Assembly (NCBI RefSeq): GCF_003355495.1
Contig: NZ_CP031337.1
Location: 2,361,001 to 2,425,000, forward strand
Source: Crenobacter cavernae
GTDB lineage: Bacteria; Pseudomonadota; Gammaproteobacteria; Burkholderiales; Chromobacteriaceae
Direction: 5' to 3'
DNA: 64,000 nucleotides
Positions 19,233 through 27,253 of this stretch are shown in pieces. The notes beneath the pieces were generated by a model that saw nothing but the letters and a program-made list of their open reading frames with translations, was not told where the DNA came from and did no database searches. Made by a program: the position numbers and the translations under genes. Numbering within the stretch: the stretch's first letter is position 1; every line of letters starts with the position of its first letter.

Positions 19233-20756
19233 ATGTGTGGGATTCTGGGTGTCGTCGGGCAGTCCCCGGTCAACCAATTGTTGTACGACGGGCTGCAACT
19301 GCTGCAACACCGTGGCCAGGACGCGGCGGGCATCGTCACCGCGAACGGCAAGAGCTTTCACATGCACAAGGGCGCAGGCCTGGTGCGTGATGTTTTTCGC
19401 ACCCGCAACATGCGTTCTCTGACCGGTACCGCCGGCATCGCGCACGTGCGTTACCCGACCGCCGGCTCGGCGTCCAACCTGGCCGAGGCGCAACCGTTCT
19501 ACGTCAATTCGCCGTTCGGCATCGTGCTGGCGCACAACGGCAACCTGACCAACGCCGACGAGCTGAAGGCCGACATGTACCGTCGCGACCTCAGGCACAT
19601 CAACACCAACTCCGACTCCGAAGTCTTGCTCAACGTGTTCGCGCACGAGATCGCGCAACGCGTCGACGGCCAGGCCTTGCCGATCGACGCGGTATTCGGT
19701 GCGGTCGAGGCGGTGCATCGCCGCGTGCGCGGCGCCTACGCGGTGGTCGCGCTGATCGCCGGCTTCGGCCTCGTCGCGTTCCGCGACCCGAACGGCATCC
19801 GCCCGCTGGTGATCGGCTCCAACCAGGCCGGCGGCAAGTCCGAATACATGTTCTCGTCCGAGTCGGTCGCGCTCGACTGTTCTGGCTTCACGCTGCTGCG
19901 CGACGTCGCGCCGGGCGAGGCGGTCTACGTGACCTTCGATGGCGACTTCCACGCGCGCCAGTGCGCCGAGACCACGCGCCTCGCACCCTGCCTGTTCGAA
20001 TACGTCTATTTCGCGCGTCCCGATTCGGTGATCGACGGCGCGTCGGTCTACCAGGCGCGCCTCAACATGGGCGAAACCTTGGCCGAGAAGGTGCGCCGCG
20101 TGCTGCCGGCGATCGACATCGACGTCGTGATGCCGATTCCCGATACCAGCCGCGCGAGTGCGCTGCAACTGGCGAACGCGCTCGGCCTGCCGTACCGCGA
20201 AGGCTTCATCAAGAACCGCTACATCGGCCGCACCTTCATCATGCCGGGGCAGGGCGTGAGGAAGAAATCGGTGCGCCAAAAGCTGAACCCGGTCGCTTGC
20301 GAGTTCAAGGACCGCAATGTGCTCTTGGTCGACGACTCGATCGTGCGCGGCACCACCAGCCGCGAGATCGTGCAGATGGCGCGCGACGCCGGCGCCAAGA
20401 AGGTCTATTTTGCGTCGGCTGCGCCGGCGGTACGCTTCCCCAACGTGTACGGCATCGACATGCCGACGCGCGAGGAACTGCTCGCCACCGGCCGCACCGA
20501 GCAGGATGTGACCGAGGAGATCGGCGCCGACGCGGTGATCTACCAGGAGCTCGACGCGCTGGTCGAAGCGGTCAAGGCGGCCAATCCGGCGCTGACCGAG
20601 TTCGAATCGTCATGCTTCGACGGCTATTACGTGACCGGCGACATCGACGACGCGTATCTGGATGCGCTCGAGGCGTCGCGCAACGCGGCGCGCCACGAGG
20701 GCGAAGCCGGCGTGGTCGACCTCAATCTGAACGTTGCCGAGCAAAACCTGATGTGA
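19233..20756 (+). CDS. purF: Amidophosphoribosyltransferase
   Basis: PurF of 507 residues (E. coli 505), first enzyme of purine synthesis, making phosphoribosylamine from PRPP and glutamine. The catalytic Cys follows the initiator Met (MCGILGVVG), next to [12 protein letters not shown]. The PRPP loop is [18 protein letters not shown] near residue 365. The ATG at 19233 is fixed by the Cys2 nucleophile. Last gene of the folC-dedD-cvpA-purF cluster, with metZ following. The preceding terminator-like hairpin may modulate it. A motif core lies at 20079-20087. Confidence 0.97.
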   Translation: MCGILGVVGQSPVNQLLYDGLQLLQHRGQDAAGIVTANGKSFHMHKGAGLVRDVFRTRNMRSLTGTAGIAHVRYPTAGSASNLAEAQPFYVNSPFGIVLAHNGNLTNADELKADMYRRDLRHINTNSDSEVLLNVFAHEIAQRVDGQALPIDAVFGAVEAVHRRVRGAYAVVALIAGFGLVAFRDPNGIRPLVIGSNQAGGKSEYMFSSESVALDCSGFTLLRDVAPGEAVYVTFDGDFHARQCAETTRLAPCLFEYVYFARPDSVIDGASVYQARLNMGETLAEKVRRVLPAIDIDVVMPIPDTSRASALQLANALGLPYREGFIKNRYIGRTFIMPGQGVRKKSVRQKLNPVACEFKDRNVLLVDDSIVRGTTSREIVQMARDAGAKKVYFASAAPAVRFPNVYGIDMPTREELLATGRTEQDVTEEIGADAVIYQELDALVEAVKAANPALTEFESSCFDGYYVTGDIDDAYLDALEASRNAARHEGEAGVVDLNLNVAEQNLM

Positions 20757-20818
20757 GCACAATAGGGGTCCGCTCCTTCTAGGCGCCGCCGGCGGCAAGC
20801 CGGCGGCATCACATCGCC

Positions 20819-22012
20819 ATGACAAGACCCCAAAACGACACCTCGGCCAAGCTCAGGCCCGAAACGCTGGCGATCCGCGCCGGTCGCGAAACCTCCGACT
20901 ACGGCGAGCACAGCCAGGCGCTCTTCCTTACTTCCAGCTTTACCTACGACACCGCCGCCGAAGGCGCCGCGCTATTCATCGGCGAACAGGAAGGCTATAT
21001 CTACTCGCGCTTCACCAATCCGACCGTCGCGGCCTTCCAGCAGCGCCTCGCCGCGCTCGAGGGTGGCGAACGTGCGATCGCCACCGCCAGCGGCATGGCG
21101 GCGATCCAGGCGACCATGCTGACGCTCTTGAAGGCCGGCGACCACATCGTGTCGTCGCAGAGCCTGTTCGGTTCGACGATCAACCTGTTCAACGGCATCC
21201 TCGCCAAGTTCGGCGTCGAGATCAGCTACGTCGACCCTGCCGACCTCAACGCGTGGCGCGATGCGGCCCGCCCGAACACCAAGGTATTCTTCCTCGAGAC
21301 GCCGTCGAACCCGCTGACCGGTGTGGCCGACATCGCCGCGATCGCCGACGTCGCGCACGCGGCCGGTGCGCTGCTGGTGGTCGACAACTGCTTCTGCACG
21401 CCGGTGCTGCAGCAACCGCTGAAGCTCGGTGCCGACCTCGTCGTCCATTCGGCGACCAAGTCGCTCGATGGCCACGGTCGCGTGCTCGGCGGCGCGGTCG
21501 TCGGTTCGGACAAGCTGATCGAGCCGATCTACCTGCACGTGCGCACCGCCGGTCCGAGCCTGTCAGCGTTCAATGCGTGGGTGTTACTGTCGGGGCTGGA
21601 GACGCTGTTCGTTCGCATCGAGCGCCAGTGCCAGACCGCGATCGAGATCGCGCGCTGGCTCGAAGCGCAGCCGCAGGTGGAGCGGGTGTTCTACCCGGGG
21701 CTCGAGAGCCATCCGCAACACGAACTGGCGATGCGCCAGCAGAACGGGAGTGGCGGTACCGTGGTCAGCTTTGTGCTGAAAGGAGAGCGCGCCGCGGCGT
21801 GGCACCTGATCGACGGCGTGAACGTGTTCTCGCGCACGTCCAACCTCGGCGACGTGAAGTCGACCATCACCCATCCGGCGTCGACGACGCATGCCCGTAT
21901 CACGCCGGAAGCGCGCGAGCGCGCCGGCATCGTCGACGGACTGGTACGCCTGGCGATCGGCCTCGAGCACGTCGAAGACCTGAAGGCCGACCTGGCCGCC
22001 AGCCTCGGCTGA
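20819..22012 (+). CDS. metZ: O-succinylhomoserine sulfhydrylase
   Basis: Cys/Met-metabolism PLP enzyme of 397 residues that makes homocysteine from O-succinylhomoserine and sulfide. The PLP lysine is in HSATKSLDGHGRVLGG near residue 210, with SRFTNPT and ATASGMAAI upstream. The order purF-metZ is common in beta- and gammaproteobacteria and supports MetZ over MetB. A GC-rich inverted repeat (CCGCCGGC/GCCGGCGG at about 20786-20808) lies in the 62-bp gap after purF and lacks a T-run. Motif variant CTCGGCCAAGCT lies at 20842-20853, seven codons after the start. Confidence 0.92.
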   Translation: MTRPQNDTSAKLRPETLAIRAGRETSDYGEHSQALFLTSSFTYDTAAEGAALFIGEQEGYIYSRFTNPTVAAFQQRLAALEGGERAIATASGMAAIQATMLTLLKAGDHIVSSQSLFGSTINLFNGILAKFGVEISYVDPADLNAWRDAARPNTKVFFLETPSNPLTGVADIAAIADVAHAAGALLVVDNCFCTPVLQQPLKLGADLVVHSATKSLDGHGRVLGGAVVGSDKLIEPIYLHVRTAGPSLSAFNAWVLLSGLETLFVRIERQCQTAIEIARWLEAQPQVERVFYPGLESHPQHELAMRQQNGSGGTVVSFVLKGERAAAWHLIDGVNVFSRTSNLGDVKSTITHPASTTHARITPEARERAGIVDGLVRLAIGLEHVEDLKADLAASLG

Positions 22013-22082
22013 GTTGACGTGAAGTTATGTCAAAAGCAATGCTGATGTAGAGCAGAAGCTCGCTTTAGCGTTCGCTTCATTC

Positions 22083-22116
22083 AAACGGCAGTCTAAAATG
22101 GGACTGCCGTTTTTTC
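22083..22116 (+). terminator. Intrinsic terminator after metZ
   Basis: Stem AAACGGCAGTC/GACTGCCGTTT with an 8-nt loop and a T-run, about 70 bp after the metZ stop. Confidence 0.9.
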
Positions 22117-22161
22117 TTGTGCGGCATTTCGCGGTTTTGATGCGGCTTGAGTCAAATTCCC

Positions 22162-22204
22162 TTGACACTTCCGTCGTCAAAACGTAAGTTTAAAACGATT
22201 GTTC
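22162..22204 (+). promoter_or_regulatory. psrA promoter with two overlapping PsrA-type operators
   Basis: A perfect -35 TTGACA at 22162-22167 and TAAGTT at 22185-22190, spacer 17 bp. AAAC-GTAA-GTTT at 22180-22191 covers the -10 box and AAAC-GATT-GTTC at 22193-22204 follows directly. Both fit the Pseudomonas PsrA consensus (G/C)AAAC-N2-4-GTTT(G/C), one exactly in the arms and one with a single mismatch. Binding there would block the promoter, implying autorepression. Confidence 0.75.
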
Positions 22205-22214
22205 GAAAGTCAGT

Positions 22215-22895
22215 ATGGATCAGGCAATTCAACCCGAGCAACCCAAGGCAACCATGGAAGCGAATCGTCCCGACACCTCCACCCGCATCCTCGACGTGTC
22301 CGAAACGCTGTTCGTCGAGCACGGCTTCGAGGCGACTTCCTTGCGCATGATCACCCAGCAGGCCGGGGTCAACCTCGCCGCGGTGAACTATCACTTCGGC
22401 TCCAAAGACGCGCTGTTCGAATCGGTGTTCACCCGGCGACTCGGCCCGCTGCTCGCGGGCTGCCTCGCCGAGCTCGACGCCGAGGAGGGCAGGGGCGAAG
22501 CGCTGTCGATCGAAACGCTGGTGATGACCTTCATTCGCCCGGCGCTCGCGCTCTCCAAAGACCCGAACAAGGGCGGGGCGCTGTTCGTCAGATTGCTGTC
22601 GCGCACGCTGGTGGAAAACCACCGGCTGCTGCGCGAAACCCTCTCGCTGCAGTACAGCGAGTTCGTCCAGCGCTACAGCCGCGCCTTCGAGCGCACGTTG
22701 CCCGAGCTCGGAGGGGAGGAGCTGGCCTGGCGCATGCATTTCGCGTTCAGCGTGATGTTCAACGCCTTCGCCGGCAACGACGTGCTGAAGATCTTCGTGC
22801 GCAGCCAGGTCGTGTCCGCGCGCGACCCGGACATGATCGTGAAACACCTGGTGCCTTTCGTGGTGGCGGGCTTGAGTACGCCTTCCGGAAGTTAG
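22215..22895 (+). CDS. psrA: TetR family regulator, PsrA-like
   Basis: TetR-type regulator of 226 residues. The helix-turn-helix is in TSLRMITQQAGVNLAAVNYH (about residues 42-61), and the following FGSKDALFESVFTRRLGPL is very like Pseudomonas PsrA, a repressor of beta-oxidation genes released by long-chain fatty acids. Context agrees: fadE follows and fadL-fadB-fadA next. Start at 22215 is used; an internal ATG 13 codons later is possible. Two PsrA-type boxes overlap its promoter. The ligand is inferred from the family and neighbours. Confidence 0.85.
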   Translation: MDQAIQPEQPKATMEANRPDTSTRILDVSETLFVEHGFEATSLRMITQQAGVNLAAVNYHFGSKDALFESVFTRRLGPLLAGCLAELDAEEGRGEALSIETLVMTFIRPALALSKDPNKGGALFVRLLSRTLVENHRLLRETLSLQYSEFVQRYSRAFERTLPELGGEELAWRMHFAFSVMFNAFAGNDVLKIFVRSQVVSARDPDMIVKHLVPFVVAGLSTPSGS

Positions 22896-22904
22896 CGCTT
22901 GAAA

Positions 22905-22948
22905 TGAACCGGCTCGCGAGACACGCAAAGCGGCCGCGAACCGGTTCA
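22905..22948 (+). other. Long inverted repeat between psrA and fadE
   Basis: TGAACCGGCTCGCG at 22905-22918 pairs with CGCGAACCGGTTCA at 22935-22948 apart from one mismatched or bulged position. No T-run follows, so it is more likely an mRNA-processing or stability structure than a terminator. A smaller CCCTTTG/CAAAGGG hairpin follows at about 22961-22982. Confidence 0.5.
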
Positions 22949-23001
22949 TGCAGCATCACACCCTTTGCGGCTAACAAAGGGTCAACACGAGGAAAAACAC
23001 A

Positions 23002-25455
23002 ATGCTACCCGCCATCATCCTTCTCGCCCTGGTCGGCGCGCTGGCGTACTTCCGTGCGCCCGTCATCGTCTGGACGCTGGGCTTCGCCGCCTGGCTTCTG
23101 GGACTCCAATTCGGTTCAGGTTTCGCCGTGCCGGTCGTGGTATGGGGCTTGTTCGCCGCCGTAGCGGCGGTGCTGAACCTGCCGCCGCTGCGCCGCGTGC
23201 TGTTCACCGGCCCGGTGTTCGGCGTGTTCAAGAAGATCACCCCGCCGATGTCGCAGACCGAGCAGGAGGCGATCAACGCCGGCACCGTCTGGTGGGACCG
23301 CGACCTGTTCTCCGGCAAGCCGGACTGGGACAAGCTGCTGTCCTTCCCGGACCCGAAGCTGACGCCGGAAGAGCAGGCCTTCATAGACGGTCCGACCGAG
23401 GAGCTGTGCAAGCTCGTCGACGACTGGAAGATCACGCACGAAGAGAAAGACCTGCCCGAAGAGGTGTGGAACTTCATCAAGGACCACGGCTTCCTCGGCA
23501 TGATCGTCAAGAAGCGGTACGGCGGCCTCGAGTTCTCCAACTACGCGCACGCCAAGGTCGTCACCAAGATCGCCACGCGCGGCGGGTCGGCTGCGGTGAC
23601 GGTGATGGTGCCCAACTCGCTCGGCCCGGGCGAACTGCTGCAGCACTATGGCACCGAAGCGCAGAAGGACTACTACCTGCCGCGTCTGGCTCGTGGCCAG
23701 GAAATCCCGTGCTTCGCGCTGACCAGCCCGTCCGCCGGTTCCGACGCGGGAGCGATCCCCGACTACGGTTATGTTTGCCGAGGCTCCTATACCCATCCCC
23801 GTACTGGTGAGCAGTTCGACAACGTGCTCGGCATCCGCGTCAGCTGGGAAAAACGCTGGATCACGCTCGCGCCGGTCGCGACCATCCTCGGCCTCGCGTT
23901 CAAGCTCTACGACCCGGAACACCTGCTGGGCGACAAGGAAGACATCGGGATCACCTGCGCGCTGGTGCCGGCCGGCCACGGCGGGGTGCAGATCGGCCGC
24001 CGTCATTTCCCCGGCGGTTCGGCCTTCATGAACGGCCCGACCTGGGGCCGCGACGTGTTCATCCCGATGGAGTGGGTGATCGGCGGTCAGGAATACGTCG
24101 GCCAGGGCTGGCGCATGCTGGTCGAGTGCCTGTCGGTCGGCCGCTGCATCTCGCTGCCGGCGATGTCGGTCGCGTCGGGTAAGGTCGCATCGTTCGTGAC
24201 CGGTGCCTACGCCCGTATCCGCGACCAGTTCGGCCTGCCGATCGGCAAGTTCGAGGGCGTCGACGAGGCGATGGCGCGCATCGGCGGCTTCACCTACCAG
24301 ATGGAAGCGTCGCAGGACCTGGCGCTGACTGGCCTCGATCTGGGCGAAAAGCCGTCGGTGCTGTCGGCGGTGCTCAAGTACCACAACACCGAGCGCATGC
24401 GCAAAACGCTGAACGACGCGATGGACATCCACGGCGGCAAGGCGGTGGTGCTCGGCCCGCGCAACTACCTGGCGCGCGCCTACCAGGCGATCCCGATCGC
24501 GATCACCGTCGAAGGCGCCAACATCCTGACGCGCTCGATGATCATCTACGGCCAGGGTGCGATCCGCTGCCATCCCTACGTGCTGCGCGAAATGAAGTCG
24601 GCGATGGCGAACGACGGCCGCGAATTCGACGACGCGATCACCGGCCACATCAGCTTCGTGATCTCCAACTTCGTGCGTTCGCTGTGGATGGGCCTGACCG
24701 GCGCCCGCCTGGTCGGCGCGCCGAAGAGCGGCGACATCGGCCGCTACTACAAGCAGCTGACGCGTTTCTCTAGCGCCTTCGCGCTGTTGTCCGACATGGC
24801 GATGTTCAGCCTCGGCGGCTCGCTGAAGTTCCGCGAGAAGCTGTCGGCCCGCCTCGGCGACATGCTGTCCAACCTGTATATCGCGTCGGCCTGCCTCAAG
24901 CGTTTCGAGCGCGAAGGCGCGAACAAGCAGGACCTGCCGGTGCTGCAATGGGCGGTCGAATCGGCGCTGTATGACCTGCAGCAGGCGATGGACGGCTTCC
25001 TTGCCAACCTGCCGAGCCGCCCGCTCGCCTTCCTGCTGCGTCGCGTGATCTTCCCGTGGGGCCTGACGCTCAAGCCGCCGTCCGACCGCATCGGCACCAA
25101 GGTCGCGCGTGCGCTGATGGAGCCGGGAGGCACCCGCGACCGTCTCACCCACGGCATGTTCGTGCCGAACGACGAGCGCGACCCGGTCGGCGTGCTGCAG
25201 CCTGCGCTCAAGGCCATCCTAGAGACCGAACCGGTCGAGCAGAAGCTGCGCAAGCTGACGCGCGACGGCAAGTTCAAGTCGCTGACCAACCGCGAAAGGT
25301 TGGCCGAGGCCTTGGCTGCCGGCCAGATCAGCCAGACCGAATTCGACGCGGTGGCACGTGCCCGCAAGCTCAAGCGCGACGTGATCATGGTCGACGACTT
25401 CGACAAATCGCTGACCCACCACGACGACGCGCTGCTCGAACGCCTGGTGTTCTAA
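23002..25455 (+). CDS. fadE: Acyl-CoA dehydrogenase FadE
   Basis: Long acyl-CoA dehydrogenase of 817 residues (E. coli FadE 814), performing the first FAD-dependent step of beta-oxidation and passing electrons to ETF. The N-terminus has two hydrophobic segments (about residues 1-25 and 40-55), then the acyl-CoA dehydrogenase domains with FALTSPSAGSDAGAIPD and MDIHGGKAVVLGPRNYL, and a C-terminal DUF1974-type domain. The ATG at 23002 follows CGAGGAAAAACACA. It lies 106 bp after psrA, probably as one transcript. EtfAB is encoded at 44772-46456. An exact dispersed motif is at 25306-25318. Confidence 0.95.
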   Translation: MLPAIILLALVGALAYFRAPVIVWTLGFAAWLLGLQFGSGFAVPVVVWGLFAAVAAVLNLPPLRRVLFTGPVFGVFKKITPPMSQTEQEAINAGTVWWDRDLFSGKPDWDKLLSFPDPKLTPEEQAFIDGPTEELCKLVDDWKITHEEKDLPEEVWNFIKDHGFLGMIVKKRYGGLEFSNYAHAKVVTKIATRGGSAAVTVMVPNSLGPGELLQHYGTEAQKDYYLPRLARGQEIPCFALTSPSAGSDAGAIPDYGYVCRGSYTHPRTGEQFDNVLGIRVSWEKRWITLAPVATILGLAFKLYDPEHLLGDKEDIGITCALVPAGHGGVQIGRRHFPGGSAFMNGPTWGRDVFIPMEWVIGGQEYVGQGWRMLVECLSVGRCISLPAMSVASGKVASFVTGAYARIRDQFGLPIGKFEGVDEAMARIGGFTYQMEASQDLALTGLDLGEKPSVLSAVLKYHNTERMRKTLNDAMDIHGGKAVVLGPRNYLARAYQAIPIAITVEGANILTRSMIIYGQGAIRCHPYVLREMKSAMANDGREFDDAITGHISFVISNFVRSLWMGLTGARLVGAPKSGDIGRYYKQLTRFSSAFALLSDMAMFSLGGSLKFREKLSARLGDMLSNLYIASACLKRFEREGANKQDLPVLQWAVESALYDLQQAMDGFLANLPSRPLAFLLRRVIFPWGLTLKPPSDRIGTKVARALMEPGGTRDRLTHGMFVPNDERDPVGVLQPALKAILETEPVEQKLRKLTRDGKFKSLTNRERLAEALAAGQISQTEFDAVARARKLKRDVIMVDDFDKSLTHHDDALLERLVF
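25306..25318 (+). repeat. Exact 13-bp dispersed motif in fadE
   Basis: AAGGTTGGCCGAG on the coding strand, read as Arg-Leu-Ala-Glu with AGG and TTG, codons that are rare in this gene set. Confidence 0.85.
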
Positions 25456-25464
25456 GACAGGCGC

Positions 25465-25526
25465 GGCCCGGGGGCGGCTCTGCCCGGGCCATTTTTCGAG
25501 GCGGTGCGGCGCACCGCCTCGAAAAA
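25465..25526. terminator. Two successive terminator hairpins after fadE
   Basis: First GGCCCGGG/CCCGGGCC (about 25465-25490) followed by ATTTTT. Then an extended palindrome TTTTTCGAGGCGGTGCG/CGCACCGCCTCGAAAAA at 25492-25526 that works in both directions. Confidence 0.8.
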
Positions 25527-25622
25527 TGTCAATAGAGATTTATTGTTGTTTATATCGTGCTGTATGCATATTTTTGAAGGGTGGGTGCCGGAAAACGCCG
25601 TCAGACAAGCGATGTTGTAATT

Positions 25623-25634
25623 AAACGAATGTTT
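25623..25634 (+). promoter_or_regulatory. PsrA-type operator upstream of fadL
   Basis: AAAC-GAAT-GTTT, perfect in both arms and with the same 4-bp spacing as the boxes at psrA, 122 bp before the fadL start. The surrounding 25527-25755 is AT-rich and contains no gene. Confidence 0.65.
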
Positions 25635-25755
25635 GGAACAATTGCTTGAAAAGCGCTGGCAAAGCCATTTTTCTGTGGTTAGTATCGATCTCAGTCGATG
25701 ACACAATCGACTCGACAACACTACATGCAACGAGAAATGCACAGAGGGATAACAC

Positions 25756-27153
25756 ATGAAATTGAAGCACCTCAGCCTGTCGGTCATGTTGATGGGGTCG
25801 GCCGCGGGCCTGCTGTCCGCGCAGGCCTTCGCCTCCGGCTATCACTTCGGTACCCAGTCCGTCAGCGCGCAGGCGACCGCGAACGCCAGCGCGGCCGAAG
25901 CCGCCGACGCGTCCACCATCTTCTATAACCCGGCCGGGATGTCGAAGCTGAAGGGGACTAATTTCACGGGTGCGCTGAACCTCGTGTCGCCGAGCGTCAA
26001 GTACAGCAATGCCAAGGGTTCGTACCCCGACGGGACGGCGATCAGCGGCAAGTCCAGCGGCAAGCTCACCGACGACCTGGTGGCCGTCCCGCACCTCTAC
26101 CTCACCCACCAGATCGACGACCGTTTCGCGGTAGGTCTGGGCGTCTACGTGCCGTACGCGTCTGAAACCGAGTACGAGCGCGACTCCGTGCTGCGTTACA
26201 ACGTCAACCAGACCGGTCTGAAAACGATCGACGTCAACCCGACGCTGTCGTTCAAGCTGAACGAGCAGCATTCCTTCGGCGTCGGCCTGCTCGCGCAATA
26301 CGCGAAGGCGACGCTGCGCCAGTACGCCAACTTCGGCGCCTTCCCCGGGACAGGCGCCGGTGGCGCGCCGGCAGGAAACGGCAACGCGGACGGTTTTGCC
26401 GAGGTGGAGGGTGACGACTGGGGCTACGGCTTTACGTTGGGCTGGATGTGGGACGTGAGCGAGAACAGCCGCGTCGGCCTGAGCTATCGTTCGAAGGTCA
26501 AGCACACGCTGGAAGGCACCGCGAAGTGGACCAAGCCTGCGACGACCTCGCCGATGGGTGCCGCCCTGCTGAATGGTTATAAGGCATCCGAAGGCGCCAA
26601 GGTCGACATCGTGACCCCAGAGTCGCTGTCGCTGCACGGCATGCACAAGCTCGATCCGAAGTGGAACCTGTTCGGCGACGTTACCTGGACCCGCCATTCC
26701 CGCTTCGAGAAGGCAGTGGTCGAATATGAAAACACCAAGGTCGTTGCGGGCGGTACGAGCAACAAGACCATCCTGGTGCCCGACTGGGATGACACCGACG
26801 CTTACAAGGCGTCGCTCGGCGCGTCCTACCAGTACTCCGATCCGCTGCAGCTGCGCTTTGGTGTCGCCTACGACAAGACGCCGGTGCCGGATGACAACCA
26901 CCGGCTGTCGACGCTGCCCGACAACGACCGCATCTGGTTCTCGCTCGGCGGCAAGTACGACTTCACCAAGCAGACCTCGGTCAACCTGGCTTACAGCTAT
27001 ATCCATATCAAGGACGCCAAGGCCAACGTGAACGGCTACTGCGGCGGCGCGAACGCGGCATCGGTCGCGTGCGTGTCGAGCAAGACCAACGGCTCGGCCG
27101 AATATAAGAGCCATGCCCATATCGTGGGCTTGCAGTACAACTACAGCTTCTAA
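25756..27153 (+). CDS. fadL: Outer membrane long-chain fatty acid transporter FadL
   Basis: FadL-family beta-barrel of 465 residues. A Sec signal peptide ends after AQAFA (about residue 27), followed by SGYHFGTQSVSAQATANAS and the family motif IFYNPAGMSKLKG. The C-terminus ends in YNYSF with the terminal phenylalanine needed for BAM insertion. It brings long-chain fatty acids through the outer membrane. It lies just upstream of fadB and fadA and has a PsrA-type box upstream, so regulation with psrA-fadE is likely. Confidence 0.93.
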   Translation: MKLKHLSLSVMLMGSAAGLLSAQAFASGYHFGTQSVSAQATANASAAEAADASTIFYNPAGMSKLKGTNFTGALNLVSPSVKYSNAKGSYPDGTAISGKSSGKLTDDLVAVPHLYLTHQIDDRFAVGLGVYVPYASETEYERDSVLRYNVNQTGLKTIDVNPTLSFKLNEQHSFGVGLLAQYAKATLRQYANFGAFPGTGAGGAPAGNGNADGFAEVEGDDWGYGFTLGWMWDVSENSRVGLSYRSKVKHTLEGTAKWTKPATTSPMGAALLNGYKASEGAKVDIVTPESLSLHGMHKLDPKWNLFGDVTWTRHSRFEKAVVEYENTKVVAGGTSNKTILVPDWDDTDAYKASLGASYQYSDPLQLRFGVAYDKTPVPDDNHRLSTLPDNDRIWFSLGGKYDFTKQTSVNLAYSYIHIKDAKANVNGYCGGANAASVACVSSKTNGSAEYKSHAHIVGLQYNYSF

Positions 27154-27168
27154 CCGAGGCGTGGCAAA

Positions 27169-27191
27169 AGGCGGGGCCGTGAGCCCCGCCT
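27169..27191 (+). terminator. Hairpin between fadL and fadB
   Basis: AGGCGGGGC/GCCCCGCCT with a 5-nt loop but only a weak T-tract (TCATAAAAAGG), so probably partial termination within the fadL-fadB-fadA unit. Confidence 0.55.
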
Positions 27192-27253
27192 CATAAAAAG
27201 GCAGGCACGAGGGGCACTGCCGTCTGTTGTTCATAGACACCATCGAGGAAACC

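Noticed and set aside
20785..20809. Terminator between purF and metZ
   Set aside because: Strong GC-rich inverted repeat but no T-run, so listed only in the metZ note.
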